Positions 1 through 11,480 of a DNA stretch of 64,000 nucleotides are shown one piece after another (positions within the stretch are counted from its first letter, which is position 1; every line of letters starts with the position of its first letter). The DNA is from an uncultured Candidatus Pelagibacter sp. (lineage in GTDB: Bacteria > Pseudomonadota > Alphaproteobacteria > Pelagibacterales > Pelagibacteraceae): positions 57,577 through 121,576 of the forward strand of contig CAJQSQ010000007.1 of NCBI GenBank assembly GCA_905616395.1, written 5' to 3'. Under the pieces are notes generated by a model. The model was not told where the DNA came from. It saw nothing but the letters and a program-made list of their open reading frames with translations, and did not search any database. The position numbers were made by a program, and so were the translations under genes.

Positions 1-192
1 TGGTGTTCTGTATTCTATTTTTAAGGTTTCTGAAATTCCTTGTATAGGTGATTTATTAATCTTTTGTCCTCTTTGTGATTTTTGAGGTGGCTGTGTGTAT
101 ACTACTGATACCGGGTAACCATTTTGATATAACGATGTTAGTATCGGTACAGCAAAGAATGGTGTTCCCATAAAGACAATTTTTTTTAACAT
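1..192 (-). CDS. fmt: Methionyl-tRNA formyltransferase, N-terminal part
   Basis: This is the first 64 codons of a gene that runs off the left edge. The ATG is at 192-190 and the frame is open to base 1. The N-terminus reads MLKKIVFMGTPFFAVPIL, the usual start of methionyl-tRNA formyltransferase, the enzyme that formylates initiator Met-tRNA with 10-formyl-THF. A later PPQKSQRGQK stretch fits the loop after the first beta strands. It starts 3 bases after the stop of def on the same strand, giving the common def-fmt pair in which one enzyme adds and the other removes the formyl group. The catalytic SLLP-type region lies outside the window, so the rest of the gene was not seen. Confidence 0.93.
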   Translation of the reverse strand, partial: MLKKIVFMGTPFFAVPILTSLYQNGYPVSVVYTQPPQKSQRGQKINKSPIQGISETLKIEYRTP

Positions 193-195
193 TAT

Positions 196-714
196 CTAAA
201 AAATTTCTCTGTTAACTTTATTTTTAGAAAGTTTTTTTATAATCATTGATCTTTTTAATTTTGATAAATAGTCAATAAATAAAATTCCTTCTAGATGGTC
301 CATTTCATGCTGAATACAAGTTGCCAATAAACCATCTGCTTTTAGTAGTAGTTTTTTTCCATTATAGTCCAAATATTCAACCTCACATGCATTGGGTCTT
401 TCTATTTCTGCAAATTGATCAGGTACAGATAAGCAACCTTCTTCATATTTTGCTTTTTCTTTATTTTTATTCTTAATAACGGGGTTAACAAAATATCTAG
501 GTTCTTTTTTGTCTTCATCTCTACTAATATCCATCACTATAATTCTTTTTGGTATACCTACTTGAATTGCTGCAAGACCTATTCCAGGAGCCGCATACAT
601 GGTATCCAGCATATCATCCATAAGCTTTCTTTCTTCGTCACTAACACTTTCAACTGGTTTAGAAACCTGTCTTAATAGCTTGTTTGGTTCTGTTAAAATT
701 TTTTTAACTGACAT
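196..714 (-). CDS. def: Peptide deformylase
   Basis: Peptide deformylase removes the N-formyl group from nascent proteins using a metal ion, usually Fe2+. All three family motifs are present: GIGLAAIQ near residue 45, EGCLS near residue 93 (Cys metal ligand) and QHEMDH near residue 136 (two His ligands and catalytic Glu). At 172 aa it has the normal length of a Gram-negative type I enzyme. A GTG lies two codons upstream (720-718), but I chose the ATG at 714 because MSVKKIL matches the family N-terminus. It lies between the large secreted protein gene (26-bp gap) and fmt (3-bp gap), probably in one transcript. Confidence 0.96.
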   Translation of the reverse strand: MSVKKILTEPNKLLRQVSKPVESVSDEERKLMDDMLDTMYAAPGIGLAAIQVGIPKRIIVMDISRDEDKKEPRYFVNPVIKNKNKEKAKYEEGCLSVPDQFAEIERPNACEVEYLDYNGKKLLLKADGLLATCIQHEMDHLEGILFIDYLSKLKRSMIIKKLSKNKVNREIF

Positions 715-740
715 AATCACTGATTATTTTAGTATAAATT

Positions 741-2501
741 TTAAACTTTTAAAGGAAGAACTTTAAAGAGTATCCTATTTCTTAGTGGATCCGCATTTAA
801 CTGATTAAGTATGCTTATAATAAAGTATAACGTGTCCTCATCAATATTGTTTAAATTGTCCTGCCCTATAACCTCAACAATTCGAAGCAATGCAGCAGCC
901 ATATCACCGCTGTTAACAAATATTTGAATGTCAGATGGTATTTCCGAATCATCTATTTGGTATAAATCATTATACTTCTCTAAAATCTTGATACCGTCAG
1001 ACTTAAAAGCTTCAACTAAAATTACATCTTTTTTAGAAAAGAAATATTTTTTGTTTTTTTTAACCTTTTTTAAGAAATCGTTTATATCTTTTGTAGGATC
1101 TTTTTTAGATTTTTCTAGTTTTAAATAATTTATCAATTTGGATTGATGTAAAATCTTATTATTTATTTTAATATTTGTTTGTTTCGTTTCTTCATCGTCT
1201 GAATTATTTAGATAAAATGTTGTAAAATTTGCAGGAATTTTATCTTCCTCTATACCTTTTAAAAAAGCACTTAATTCTATGTTAAATGCGTTCTCAATTC
1301 CCTCGCTCTTGAAAGAATTTTTAAGAGCATTCATTAACTGTAATTTATTCTCAATTTTAGTAGTAATTAAAATTCCTTGGTAAATTAGTGCTCTTGTCTC
1401 TATTGTTGAGAGTACTTTAGTTGATTCCTTAATATTTAATAATTGATTAATATTAAATTGAAATCTTTTATAAAGTTCAAATAATTCTTTTTCTGTATAA
1501 TTTCCCTCATGTGTTGCTTTCTCAATACTGGTGATTTTCTTTATATCTGTAAGCTCAATATCACTAATATTATCTAATAGATTTGAAGTTGATAAATATT
1601 TCCATATTTGTCTGGATGTGGTATTTTTTGGTTCAAATTTAAATTCTGGATTTGTTCTATGAGATAAGTGAAAATCTAAAATTGTTTTTTCTGAAACTTC
1701 TATTGCTGGTTCTGTATTATACCCCATCAAATAATCAGTTTTTTTGTTAAAAAAATTATCAGCAGTACCTAGTTCTGATTGAAGATCGATAAGCAATTGA
1801 GCTTCATCTCTTTTATTATTATTAATTAAACAATAAATATTAAATTTAGATAAATATAGATCTTGTATCGGTTCTTTAATTTCAGAGAAAATCTCACAAG
1901 CTTTTTTAACATCTGATTGAGATAGATAATGATCTACTAAATGCTTAGTAAGTTTTGGGTGCTCATTAATAATCTGATTATTTAATAAATATTTTTCGAT
2001 TAAGTCAAAGTTTGAACTTTTAATAAGCCACTTTGATTTAATTTCTAAAAACTGCTCTTTTGACATATTCATTTCTGGATAATGTGCATTTGTTAATAAT
2101 AAAATATCCAAAATCTCAGCGGCATCTCTTGAAAGTTTTAATTTATCTATTCTTTTAAAAATATTCAAAATTTGGTCTCCATTAGAATTGGACCACATAT
2201 CAATATCTAAGCCATTTTCTGCGGGGTCATATATTCCAACTAACTTTGTTTCTTTTGAAATTAAAGTTTGTGTTTCCTCTATACTTAATTCCCCTTCTTT
2301 TTTGGACTGCATTTCATAAATGCTATTCTGTGGAATATTTTTTTCAGCTTCCTCTTCAATTGAGTTTGTGTTTTCTTCAGTTTTTTTTTCACCTACCGCC
2401 CAGATATCAACAGGCTCTTGTGAGTTGGCTGCAAAACCAAAAAATAAAGAAAATAATATTACTAAAAAATAGTTCTTACTTAACAATTTTAAGTTTTTCA
2501 T
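741..2501 (-). CDS. Large secreted protein of unknown function
   Basis: I do not recognise this family. The product is about 586 aa when started at the ATG at 2501; a longer frame to 2564 exists but lacks a sensible leader. From 2501 the N-terminus is a clear signal peptide (MKNLKLLSKNYFLVILFSLF, then FGFAANSQEP with an Ala-Asn-Ser cleavage region), so export to the periplasm or outer envelope is likely. The mature part is charged, rich in Leu/Ile/Lys/Asn, and looks mostly helical, with short helix pairs resembling degenerate TPR-like repeats; that is an impression, not a domain hit. No catalytic motif stands out. It overlaps the 58-aa membrane protein gene upstream by 26 bp and precedes def-fmt. 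Confidence 0.8.
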   Translation of the reverse strand: MKNLKLLSKNYFLVILFSLFFGFAANSQEPVDIWAVGEKKTEENTNSIEEEAEKNIPQNSIYEMQSKKEGELSIEETQTLISKETKLVGIYDPAENGLDIDMWSNSNGDQILNIFKRIDKLKLSRDAAEILDILLLTNAHYPEMNMSKEQFLEIKSKWLIKSSNFDLIEKYLLNNQIINEHPKLTKHLVDHYLSQSDVKKACEIFSEIKEPIQDLYLSKFNIYCLINNNKRDEAQLLIDLQSELGTADNFFNKKTDYLMGYNTEPAIEVSEKTILDFHLSHRTNPEFKFEPKNTTSRQIWKYLSTSNLLDNISDIELTDIKKITSIEKATHEGNYTEKELFELYKRFQFNINQLLNIKESTKVLSTIETRALIYQGILITTKIENKLQLMNALKNSFKSEGIENAFNIELSAFLKGIEEDKIPANFTTFYLNNSDDEETKQTNIKINNKILHQSKLINYLKLEKSKKDPTKDINDFLKKVKKNKKYFFSKKDVILVEAFKSDGIKILEKYNDLYQIDDSEIPSDIQIFVNSGDMAAALLRIVEVIGQDNLNNIDEDTLYFIISILNQLNADPLRNRILFKVLPLKV

Positions 2502-2652
2502 TAGGGATAATTTTTTCGATATCTTTATTTGGAGATGGAAATTCAATTTTCCCAAGTAGCACAATGGCCCCGATAAAAATAATTATTACCAATGCTATTT
2601 TGATTAATAGACTTTTACTACTACCACTGCTTGTGTTTTTTGAAAATTGCAT
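2476..2652 (-). CDS. Small single-pass membrane protein (58 aa)
   Basis: This short ORF has an ATG at 2652 and a TAA at 2478-2476. The product starts MQFSKNTSSGSSKSLLIK, then has one hydrophobic segment (about residues 17-34, IALVIIIFIGAIVLLG) followed by a charged tail ending in EKLKIVK. A cytoplasmic Ser/Lys-rich N-terminus and an outside C-tail are likely. It overlaps the start of the large secreted protein by 26 bp, suggesting translational coupling in one envelope operon. It occupies the space between that gene and the divergent aroK, which would otherwise be unexplained. No function can be assigned. The hydrophobic profile and the tight overlap argue that it is real, but no homology search was possible. 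Confidence 0.62.
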   Translation of the reverse strand: MQFSKNTSSGSSKSLLIKIALVIIIFIGAIVLLGKIEFPSPNKDIEKIIPNEKLKIVK

Positions 2653-2710
2653 ATATTCTTTATTAATTTCAAATTAAGACATATTTGTGTTTTTTCAATA
2701 AAGAAAGCTT

Positions 2711-3223
2711 ATGAATTCAAATAAAAACCTTGTTTTTTTAGGTATGATGGGGTCAGGTAAATCCTCTATTGGAGCAATGGTTTCAAAAAAATTAAACATT
2801 CCATTCATTGATATAGATAATTTAATCGAAGAGCGTGCTGGAATGACCGTCTCAGAAATATTTAAGGTAAATGGGGAAGACTATTTTAGGGGTTTGGAGG
2901 AAAAAATAACAATTAAATCTTTAAAATACAATAATGTTGTTGTTTCCTTGGGTGGAGGTGGTTTTATTAATGACAAAATTAGAAAAGATGTTTTAACAAA
3001 TCATTTTTCATTTTGGCTTAATTGGGATGATTTAGTTTTAATTAAAAGAATTAAAGGTAGTAAAAAAAGACCGTTAGCCTCAAAATCAACTGAGCAAGAA
3101 ATTAAGACAATTATTAATAAAAGAAAAAAAATATACTCTAAAGCTGATTTTAAAATAAACTGTAATAAATTAACAAAAAATGAAATAGTTAAAATAATAA
3201 TTAAAAAATATGAGCTTAATTAA
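2711..3223 (+). CDS. aroK: Shikimate kinase
   Basis: This enzyme phosphorylates shikimate with ATP, the fifth step of the chorismate pathway. The Walker A loop GMMGSGKSSIG lies at about residues 11-21, followed by the FIDID shikimate-binding segment, the FRGLEE region and the glycine-rich VVSLGGGG motif near residue 80. The lid region KRPLA sits near residue 120. At 170 aa it is the usual length. The stop overlaps the start of aroB by 14 bp, the standard aroK-aroB arrangement. Divergent transcription from the small membrane protein gene leaves only 58 bp for promoters. Confidence 0.97.
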   Translation: MNSNKNLVFLGMMGSGKSSIGAMVSKKLNIPFIDIDNLIEERAGMTVSEIFKVNGEDYFRGLEEKITIKSLKYNNVVVSLGGGGFINDKIRKDVLTNHFSFWLNWDDLVLIKRIKGSKKRPLASKSTEQEIKTIINKRKKIYSKADFKINCNKLTKNEIVKIIIKKYELN

Positions 3224-4316
3224 ATTAAAAGTTAGTACCAGCTATCAAAAATATTCAATTATTATTGGAAATAATATCTTAAGCAAAATAAATAAATTTT
3301 TAGAGGAAAGTTCTATTAATTTTAATCAATGTCTTCTTGTAATTGATAAAAATGTTCCAAAAAATTTGGTAAAAAGTACTTTAAAATCTTTACCAAAAAG
3401 ATCTACTTCCATTCATTATTTTAATGCTAGCGAAAAAAATAAAAGTCAAAAAAGTGTCAATGACATCACATCAATTCTTTTAAAAAAAAATTTCAATAGA
3501 AATGATTGTTTAATTTCCATTGGTGGAGGTATTACTGGGGATGTATCGGGCTTTGCAGCAAGCATGTATAAGCGAGGCTTAAGGTTTGTTAATATACCAA
3601 CAACACTGCTTTCACAGGTTGACTCATCTATCGGCGGTAAAACCGGTATAAACACCAAGCATGGTAAGAATTTAATTGGTTCATTTTACCAACCTAGTCT
3701 TGTTATATCAGATATTATTTTTTTAAACTCTTTACCAAAAAGAGAAGTTATATGTGGATACGGTGAAATTTTAAAACACTCCCTTATTAATGGAAAAAAG
3801 TTCTTTGATTTTTTAAATAAGAATGGAGAAAAAATTTTAGAATTGAAAAGTCCTTTTATACAAAAGGCAATACAACAAAGCTGTCTTATTAAAAAAAAAG
3901 TGGTTGAGACTGATGAAAAAGAATTAGGTATAAGAAAAATATTGAATTTTGGACATACCTTTGCACATGCTTTTGAGGCAACTCTAGGTTATTCGGCAAG
4001 ATTAAATCATGGTGAAGCTGTTATCCTCGGCGTTAAAACTGCCGCAAAATTTAGCTTATTAAATAAAATTTTGAATAAAAAAGATTTTGAGTTAATTAAT
4101 AACCATTTAAATAGTCTAAATCTTCCAAGAGATATTAATAAATTCTTTTCAATAAAAGATTTAAATACAATTTTATCTTTTATGAAAAAAGATAAAAAAA
4201 ATAATACAAAGAAAGTTAATCTAGTTTTGCTTAAAAAAATAGGTTTTCCAATTTACAAATTACAGTTTAATGAAAAAACTATTAATCTTTTTTTAAAAAA
4301 GGAATTAACTAAGTAG
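3210..4316 (+). CDS. aroB: 3-dehydroquinate synthase
   Basis: This NAD-dependent enzyme converts DAHP to 3-dehydroquinate in the shikimate pathway. Visible signatures are ISIGGGITGDVSGFAAS (NAD-binding), RGLRFVNIPTTLLSQVDSSIGGKTGIN (active-site Lys/Asn region), GYGEILKHSL (metal ligand Glu) and NFGHTFAHAFE and LNHGEAV (zinc-binding His). At 368 aa it is full length. It overlaps aroK upstream by 14 bp. Its 3' end overlaps the convergent bolA gene by 12 bp, so the two transcripts cannot end in separate intrinsic terminators between the genes. Confidence 0.97.
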   Translation: MSLIKLKVSTSYQKYSIIIGNNILSKINKFLEESSINFNQCLLVIDKNVPKNLVKSTLKSLPKRSTSIHYFNASEKNKSQKSVNDITSILLKKNFNRNDCLISIGGGITGDVSGFAASMYKRGLRFVNIPTTLLSQVDSSIGGKTGINTKHGKNLIGSFYQPSLVISDIIFLNSLPKREVICGYGEILKHSLINGKKFFDFLNKNGEKILELKSPFIQKAIQQSCLIKKKVVETDEKELGIRKILNFGHTFAHAFEATLGYSARLNHGEAVILGVKTAAKFSLLNKILNKKDFELINNHLNSLNLPRDINKFFSIKDLNTILSFMKKDKKNNTKKVNLVLLKKIGFPIYKLQFNEKTINLFLKKELTK

Positions 4317-4565
4317 TATTTGAATGGAATGTATGTGTTCTTTCAGCTCATGATCTAAAATATTATATATTTTCTTGGTTGATTCTATTTTATTTAATTT
4401 TTTCAGCTCTTCAGATTTAATAATTAATTTTAAATGAAACATTCCTTCTTGGTTTCCCTTGTGATTTTTATGTAAAAAACTTTTATCTTCTATTTTAAAA
4501 TCTTGCATAACAATTTCTGCTTCAATTTTACTTTTAACAATTTCAATTAATTCGTTTATATTCAT
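4305..4565 (-). CDS. bolA: BolA-family protein
   Basis: BolA proteins pair with monothiol glutaredoxins in Fe-S cluster and iron handling. The 86-aa product starts MNINELIEIVKSKIEAEIV and keeps the BolA fold pattern: helix, a variable loop (DKSFLHKNHKGNQEGMFHLKLII) with the His ligand in place, then a helix ending in EHIHSIQILL. A 34-codon extension to 4667 is possible but does not look like BolA and would run into the divergent J-protein gene, so I use the ATG at 4565. The order bolA | J-protein-cobS-cobT is a conserved alphaproteobacterial neighbourhood. Confidence 0.9.
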   Translation of the reverse strand: MNINELIEIVKSKIEAEIVMQDFKIEDKSFLHKNHKGNQEGMFHLKLIIKSEELKKLNKIESTKKIYNILDHELKEHIHSIQILLS

Positions 4566-4590
4566 AAATAATAATTTATTACTATATAGC

Positions 4591-5118
4591 ATGAAAAATA
4601 TTTGTGACTGGAATAATTGCTTCGATACTGGTGAATATAAGGCACCAGTTGAGAAAGATAATAGCAAACGCTACAGGTTGCTTTGCTTAGCTCATGTTAA
4701 AGAATTCAATAAAAATTGGAATTATTTTAAGGGAATGGATGATGAACAAGTGTTTGATTTTTTAAAGTCAGATATGACCTGGCACAAACCCACTCAAAGC
4801 TTTAGCTCTTCTGATAACTTTTTTAAAGTTTTATGGAACAATACTTTAAAAGATGAGTTTGATAAAACTAAACTTAGAGGTGAATATAATCACATGAATC
4901 AATTCAAATTTGATGCTAATGACATTAAAGCTTTTAGTATTCTGGGTGTTTCGGTTGGCCAAAAATGGGAGCAAATACAGGATAAGTTCAAAACTCTTGT
5001 CAAAAAATTTCACCCTGATATTAATCTGGGAAATAAAGAATACGAAGAAAAACTTAAATTAATTACTTTGGCTTATACTCAGCTAAAAAATACTTATAAG
5101 GAAAAAATTGACACCTAA
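4591..5118 (+). CDS. J-domain protein with N-terminal zinc-type Cys/His site
   Basis: The C-terminal part (about residues 115-170) is a J domain containing [12 protein letters not shown], with the HPD tripeptide that stimulates DnaK ATPase. The N-terminal part has C5-x4-C10 and C32-x2-H35, a spacing that suggests a structural metal site, followed by [12 protein letters not shown], which I recall from alphaproteobacterial members of this family. It lacks the Gly/Phe and CxxCxGxG zinc-finger modules of DnaJ, so it is a specialised co-chaperone. The 175-aa gene overlaps cobS by 11 bp and starts 25 bp from divergent bolA, which suggests a chaperone role in metal or cofactor insertion together with CobS/CobT. 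Confidence 0.88.
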   Translation: MKNICDWNNCFDTGEYKAPVEKDNSKRYRLLCLAHVKEFNKNWNYFKGMDDEQVFDFLKSDMTWHKPTQSFSSSDNFFKVLWNNTLKDEFDKTKLRGEYNHMNQFKFDANDIKAFSILGVSVGQKWEQIQDKFKTLVKKFHPDINLGNKEYEEKLKLITLAYTQLKNTYKEKIDT

Positions 5119-6082
5119 TTTAAACATCCAGCCAGACATTAAGATGTCTTTAAAACAAAGTTTTGGAATTGACTCAGATATGGAAGTTGATGCTTTCTCT
5201 AAGAGAAGCGAATACGTTCCTGAAATAGATAAAAATTATAAATTTGATAGAGACACTACTCTTGCTATCATATCAGGTTTTGCTTTTAATAAACGTGTCC
5301 TGGTTCAGGGCTATCATGGTACAGGAAAATCTACACATATTGAACAAATTGCTGCTAGGTTAAACTGGCCTTGTATTAGGGTTAACTTAGATAGTCATGT
5401 AAGCAGGATTGATCTTATTGGAAAAGATGCAATCGTTGTAAAAGAAGGCAAACAAATTACTGAGTTTAAAGAAGGTATTTTACCTTGGTCTATCCAAAAC
5501 CCAGTGGCCCTTGTTTTTGATGAATATGATGCAGGAAGACCAGATGTGATGTTTGTTATTCAAAGGGTGCTGGAGGCTGAAGGAAATTTTACTCTTTTAG
5601 ATAAAAATAAAGTTATAAAACAAAATAAATTTTTTAGATTATTTGCAACTTCAAATACGGTTGGTTTAGGAGATACAACTGGATTATATCATGGTACTCA
5701 ACAAATAAATCAAGGACAAATGGATAGATGGAATATTGTAACATCTCTAAACTATCTTAGTCTAGATAGGGAAATGGAAATCGTTCTTGCCAAGAATAAA
5801 AATTTAAACAACCCAAAAGGTAAAGAAAAAGTATCCAACATGATTAAAGTTGCATCCTTAACTAGAAAAGGCTTTATAGCAGGAGATATATCAACAGTAA
5901 TGAGTCCAAGAACCGTTCTTCACTGGGCTGAAAATGCTGAAATTTTTAAAGACACAGGTTATGCTTTTAGAGTTACTTTTTTAAATAAGTGTGACGATAT
6001 AGAGAAAAACACAATAGCTGAATATTATCAGAGATGTTTTGGGGAAGAGTTGCCAGAGTCGATGGTTAATATTCAGATCTAA
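5108..6082 (+). CDS. cobS: Cobaltochelatase CobS-like AAA+ ATPase
   Basis: CobS is the AAA+ (MoxR-related) motor of the CobN-CobS-CobT chelatase that inserts Co2+ into hydrogenobyrinate a,c-diamide. The Walker A GYHGTGKS is near residue 72, Walker [14 protein letters not shown] near residue 136, and sensor/arginine-finger regions ([22 protein letters not shown]) follow. At 324 aa it is full length. The start is a TTG at 5108; an in-frame ATG at 5144 would remove the [19 protein letters not shown] segment that belongs to the family, so TTG is preferred. It abuts cobT. No other cobalamin gene is in the window. Confidence 0.93.
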   Translation: MTPNLNIQPDIKMSLKQSFGIDSDMEVDAFSKRSEYVPEIDKNYKFDRDTTLAIISGFAFNKRVLVQGYHGTGKSTHIEQIAARLNWPCIRVNLDSHVSRIDLIGKDAIVVKEGKQITEFKEGILPWSIQNPVALVFDEYDAGRPDVMFVIQRVLEAEGNFTLLDKNKVIKQNKFFRLFATSNTVGLGDTTGLYHGTQQINQGQMDRWNIVTSLNYLSLDREMEIVLAKNKNLNNPKGKEKVSNMIKVASLTRKGFIAGDISTVMSPRTVLHWAENAEIFKDTGYAFRVTFLNKCDDIEKNTIAEYYQRCFGEELPESMVNIQI

Positions 6083-7891
6083 ATGAGCTCAAAAGAAGAT
6101 AATTTTAAAGAGCAATTTAAACAAGCATTAATTTCTACTGCTAAGGTAATTTCTGAGGATTATAAATTAGATGTTAAAAAATTAGATAAAGATTTAAGTA
6201 ATAAGAAAACTGGTTTTTTTGATGTAACTAATTTATCAAATAAGAGTGATTTTGTTAGACTAAGAGCAGAAACTGATTCTGGTGCATTGAAGAAAAAATT
6301 TTCAAATAAGGAAATATTTAACAAAAACCTACCTAATAATCCTTCTTGCAAATCTTTATATAATATTGCTGAAAAAATTAGATATGAACTTCTAGGTGGC
6401 AAAATGCTCAAGGGAGTTGGAAAAAATTTAAGTGAAAACTATAGTCAAAAAATATTCTCTAATCGTAAAGAACAATTGAAAAATAAAGAAGATGTTCCTG
6501 TGACTGAAGCTTTTGAACTATATATGTTAAATAAGTTCTTTAAATTAAAGCTTAATGATGTGTCTGAAAAAATGCTAGATTTTTGGAAAAAAGAGTTTGA
6601 TGAATCAATTGACAAACATTTTCATTTTTTAAATAAAAATTTAGAAGATCAAAATAATTATAGTTTGAAATTTTCAGAAATCTTAGAGAACATGGATGTC
6701 TTTGCTTCAAATAATGAGGAGAATAATGAAGAAAATGATAAACAAGAAAATGAGCAAGACAATAAATCTGAGAACGATAATGATAGTCAGTCTGATGATA
6801 AAGAAGAAGAAAACAAACAGGGTGATAGTCAGACTAGTTTAGATGCTGGTTTTGATCTTAGTGATCAGCAGATGGAAGAACAATTAGAGGATTCAGATTC
6901 TTTAAAAGAAAGTACAGAAAATATTTTACAAAAAATAAATATCAATAATATCGATCAAGATTATAAGGTATTCACCACAGAATTTGATGAAATTGCAAAA
7001 GCTGAAATATTAGAAGACATAAAAGAAACTCAAAAGTTAAGAAAAAATTTGGACCAGCAACTTGTAGGATTTCAAGATCTTATTACCAAGCTTGCTAATA
7101 AACTACAAAGACAACTGCTTGCAAAACAAAATAGAGCATGGGAATTTGATTTAGAAGAAGGTTTATTGGATAGTTCAAAATTAACTAGAATAATTATGGA
7201 TCCTTATAATTCTTTATCTTTTATGAAAGAAAAAGACCTTGATTTTAAAGACACAATAGTAACCCTATTAATAGACAATTCTGGGTCTATGAGAGGTCGA
7301 CCAATAACAATTGCAGCACTTTGTGCAGATATATTGTCTAGAACGTTAGAAAGATGCTCAGTAAAAGTAGAGGTTTTAGGTTTTACCACAAAAAATTGGA
7401 AAGGTGGTAAGAGCAGAGAGGCTTGGACTAAAAATGATAAACCAAAAAATCCTGGAAGATTAAATGATTTAAGACATATAATTTATAAAGGTGCAGACAC
7501 ACAGTGGAGGCAGGCTAAAAATAATATAGGTTTAATGCTTAAAGAAGGATTATTGAAAGAAAATATTGATGGGGAAGCTATTTCGTGGGCCTATAATAGA
7601 ATTAAAAAAAGAAAAGAAGAAAGAAAAATACTCATGGTTATTTCAGATGGAGCCCCAGTTGATGACTCAACTTTATCAGTTAACTCTGGGGATTTTTTAG
7701 AAAAACATTTAAAAAAGATGGTTAGATTTATAGAAACCAAGAGTGATGTTGAAATTTTAGCTATCGGTATTGGACATGATGTTTCTCGATATTATGATAA
7801 AGCTATTAAGATAACAGATGTACATGAGCTTGGAGATGTAATGGTTTCTCAATTAAGTGGCTTATTTGAAAATAAAAAGAAACTACACTAA
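6083..7891 (+). CDS. cobT: Cobaltochelatase CobT-like VWA protein
   Basis: CobT is the VWA-domain partner of CobS in aerobic cobalt chelatase. The product has an N-terminal helical region, a long acidic Asn/Glu/Asp-rich linker (about residues 210-260) and a C-terminal von Willebrand factor A domain with the MIDAS motif [10 protein letters not shown] near residue 397 and a DGAPVDDS segment near residue 529. The 602-aa length is normal. It starts directly after the cobS stop. The stop TAA shares bases 7889-7890 with the stop of the convergent histidine kinase gene. With no corrin pathway in view, cobalt chelation is the family name rather than a demonstrated role. Confidence 0.93.
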   Translation: MSSKEDNFKEQFKQALISTAKVISEDYKLDVKKLDKDLSNKKTGFFDVTNLSNKSDFVRLRAETDSGALKKKFSNKEIFNKNLPNNPSCKSLYNIAEKIRYELLGGKMLKGVGKNLSENYSQKIFSNRKEQLKNKEDVPVTEAFELYMLNKFFKLKLNDVSEKMLDFWKKEFDESIDKHFHFLNKNLEDQNNYSLKFSEILENMDVFASNNEENNEENDKQENEQDNKSENDNDSQSDDKEEENKQGDSQTSLDAGFDLSDQQMEEQLEDSDSLKESTENILQKININNIDQDYKVFTTEFDEIAKAEILEDIKETQKLRKNLDQQLVGFQDLITKLANKLQRQLLAKQNRAWEFDLEEGLLDSSKLTRIIMDPYNSLSFMKEKDLDFKDTIVTLLIDNSGSMRGRPITIAALCADILSRTLERCSVKVEVLGFTTKNWKGGKSREAWTKNDKPKNPGRLNDLRHIIYKGADTQWRQAKNNIGLMLKEGLLKENIDGEAISWAYNRIKKRKEERKILMVISDGAPVDDSTLSVNSGDFLEKHLKKMVRFIETKSDVEILAIGIGHDVSRYYDKAIKITDVHELGDVMVSQLSGLFENKKKLH

Positions 7892-9168
7892 AGTTTTAAA
7901 AGATCTTCATTTTTCCATTTAATATTGACTTCAGCTCCACCTCTTGTTTGGGAATTTCTGCATAAAATATTTGCATAATTTTTTTCAAGTAGAGTTTTGC
8001 CTATAAAAATTCCAAGACCTAATCCAGATTTTGATTTTATCGAAGACTTAACAGATTTAATATAAGGCTCACCAATTTTACTTAAAACATCTTTTGGATA
8101 TCCCTCTCCATCATCTTCAATCATAACTTCTGTTAAATCACTATCACTTTTTATATTAATAAAAATTTTATTTGCAGAAAACTTATTTGCATTACCAATA
8201 AAATTTCTTAGTCCATAAACAATTTCTATTGATTTGGTTATATTTAGTGGATTTGAATTTTGATCATAATTAACAATAAAATTTTTTTTACTTGTTTGTT
8301 GAAATGATTTAACTATTTCACTCACATAGTCTGCAATTGTTAAATCACCATCAATAAAATCATCTTCTATAACTGGGTTTAATGTTAATTTTTTTAAAAT
8401 CTCGCTACATCTCTCTATTTGACTGGATAATAACTCGATATCCTTTTTAACATCTTCATTATCTTTAAATTGTTTCAGTAAATCAGTAGAAATAATCTTC
8501 ATTGTTGAAAACGGTGTACCTAATGAATGTGCAGCAGCAGCAGCTTGTCCACCTAATGACAATAACTCATGTTCTTTTGACATAATTTCTTCCATTTTAT
8601 TTAGAGCCTCTTTCCTTATTCTAGATTCTGATCCAAAAGTTAAGGCAAAGTAATTTAAAAAAATTAAAGCAATGATTAATGCTGTTGGTATTGAATAATA
8701 ATAATAACTGTCTACGTGAAAATGTTCATTAACTGGATAGGGTAAAGGTTGGTTAAAAAATGTAAGAAAAATAATCATTAAAACTGTAAAGCTGACTAAC
8801 AATAAATTGCTTCTGAAACCTAAATTAGATGATGAAAATATAGCCGGAATAATCAAAAAAATTGAAAAAGGATTTATAATTCCACCTGTTAAATAAATCA
8901 AACAACTCAACTGCAAAATATCAATAAATAAAAAAAGAAATGCAGTTTTATCTAATAGCTGAGTGTTCTTATTAATATAGATTAAATAAAGATTACTTAG
9001 CACTCCAACTAAAATTACTGAATTTTCTAAAATTAAATTGAATTTAAAATCAAAAAAAAAATAAATAAGATTAATTGTTATAAGTTGTCCAATAATAGCA
9101 ATCCATCTTAAATTGATATAGGTCGATTTTTTTAATGAAAAATATTTTGAAGTTTCGAAAAACTTCAT
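7888..9168 (-). CDS. regB: RegB/PrrB-type redox sensor histidine kinase
   Basis: The N-terminal half is about six membrane segments and contains GGIINPFS at residues 95-102, matching the quinone-sensing GGxxNPF motif of RegB. The dimerisation domain has His214 in [10 protein letters not shown], and Cys254 in ERCSEIL lies exactly 40 residues later, the same spacing as His225/Cys265 of Rhodobacter RegB. The ATPase domain follows with an N-box ([14 protein letters not shown]) and DDGEGYP and GLGLGIF. The usual H-E-L-G-T-P is H-S-L-G-T-P here. It starts 3 bp after the gyrB stop. A RegA partner is not in the window. RegB normally responds to quinone pool and oxygen. Confidence 0.88.
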   Translation of the reverse strand: MKFFETSKYFSLKKSTYINLRWIAIIGQLITINLIYFFFDFKFNLILENSVILVGVLSNLYLIYINKNTQLLDKTAFLFLFIDILQLSCLIYLTGGIINPFSIFLIIPAIFSSSNLGFRSNLLLVSFTVLMIIFLTFFNQPLPYPVNEHFHVDSYYYYSIPTALIIALIFLNYFALTFGSESRIRKEALNKMEEIMSKEHELLSLGGQAAAAAHSLGTPFSTMKIISTDLLKQFKDNEDVKKDIELLSSQIERCSEILKKLTLNPVIEDDFIDGDLTIADYVSEIVKSFQQTSKKNFIVNYDQNSNPLNITKSIEIVYGLRNFIGNANKFSANKIFINIKSDSDLTEVMIEDDGEGYPKDVLSKIGEPYIKSVKSSIKSKSGLGLGIFIGKTLLEKNYANILCRNSQTRGGAEVNIKWKNEDLLKL

Positions 9169-9170
9169 TA

Positions 9171-11264
<2,094 letters not shown>

Positions 11265-11349
11265 TTATAAAAAAAAGAGGGAAATTAATTAGACTAATCC
11301 ACAAAAAATGGATCAATAAGTCGCTTTTTTAAATGGTTTTTTAATTTTT

Positions 11350-11439
11350 TGGCGGAGAGACAGGGATTCGAACCCTGGGTACCTTTAACAGTACACACAC
11401 TTTCCAAGCGTGCGCTTTAAACCGCTCAGCCATCTCTCC
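11350..11439 (-). tRNA. tRNA-Ser (anticodon GGA)
   Basis: Read on the minus strand, the 5' GGAGAGA pairs with 3' TCTCTCC. A GGTTCGAATCC T-arm and a long variable arm typical of tRNA-Ser are present. The anticodon loop CTTGGAAAG gives GGA. The CCA end is encoded (complement of TGG at 11350-11352). It lies between gyrB (minus) and the glycosyltransferase gene (plus). Confidence 0.96.
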
Positions 11440-11480
11440 TTTGTATTTAAATAATTATAATCTAATATAAATTATTGTGT

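Noticed and set aside
2246..2677. 143-codon hydrophobic open frame on the plus strand before aroK
   Set aside because: Opposite the signal-peptide end of the secreted protein and the 58-aa gene; Phe/Leu-rich because of the antisense AT bias.
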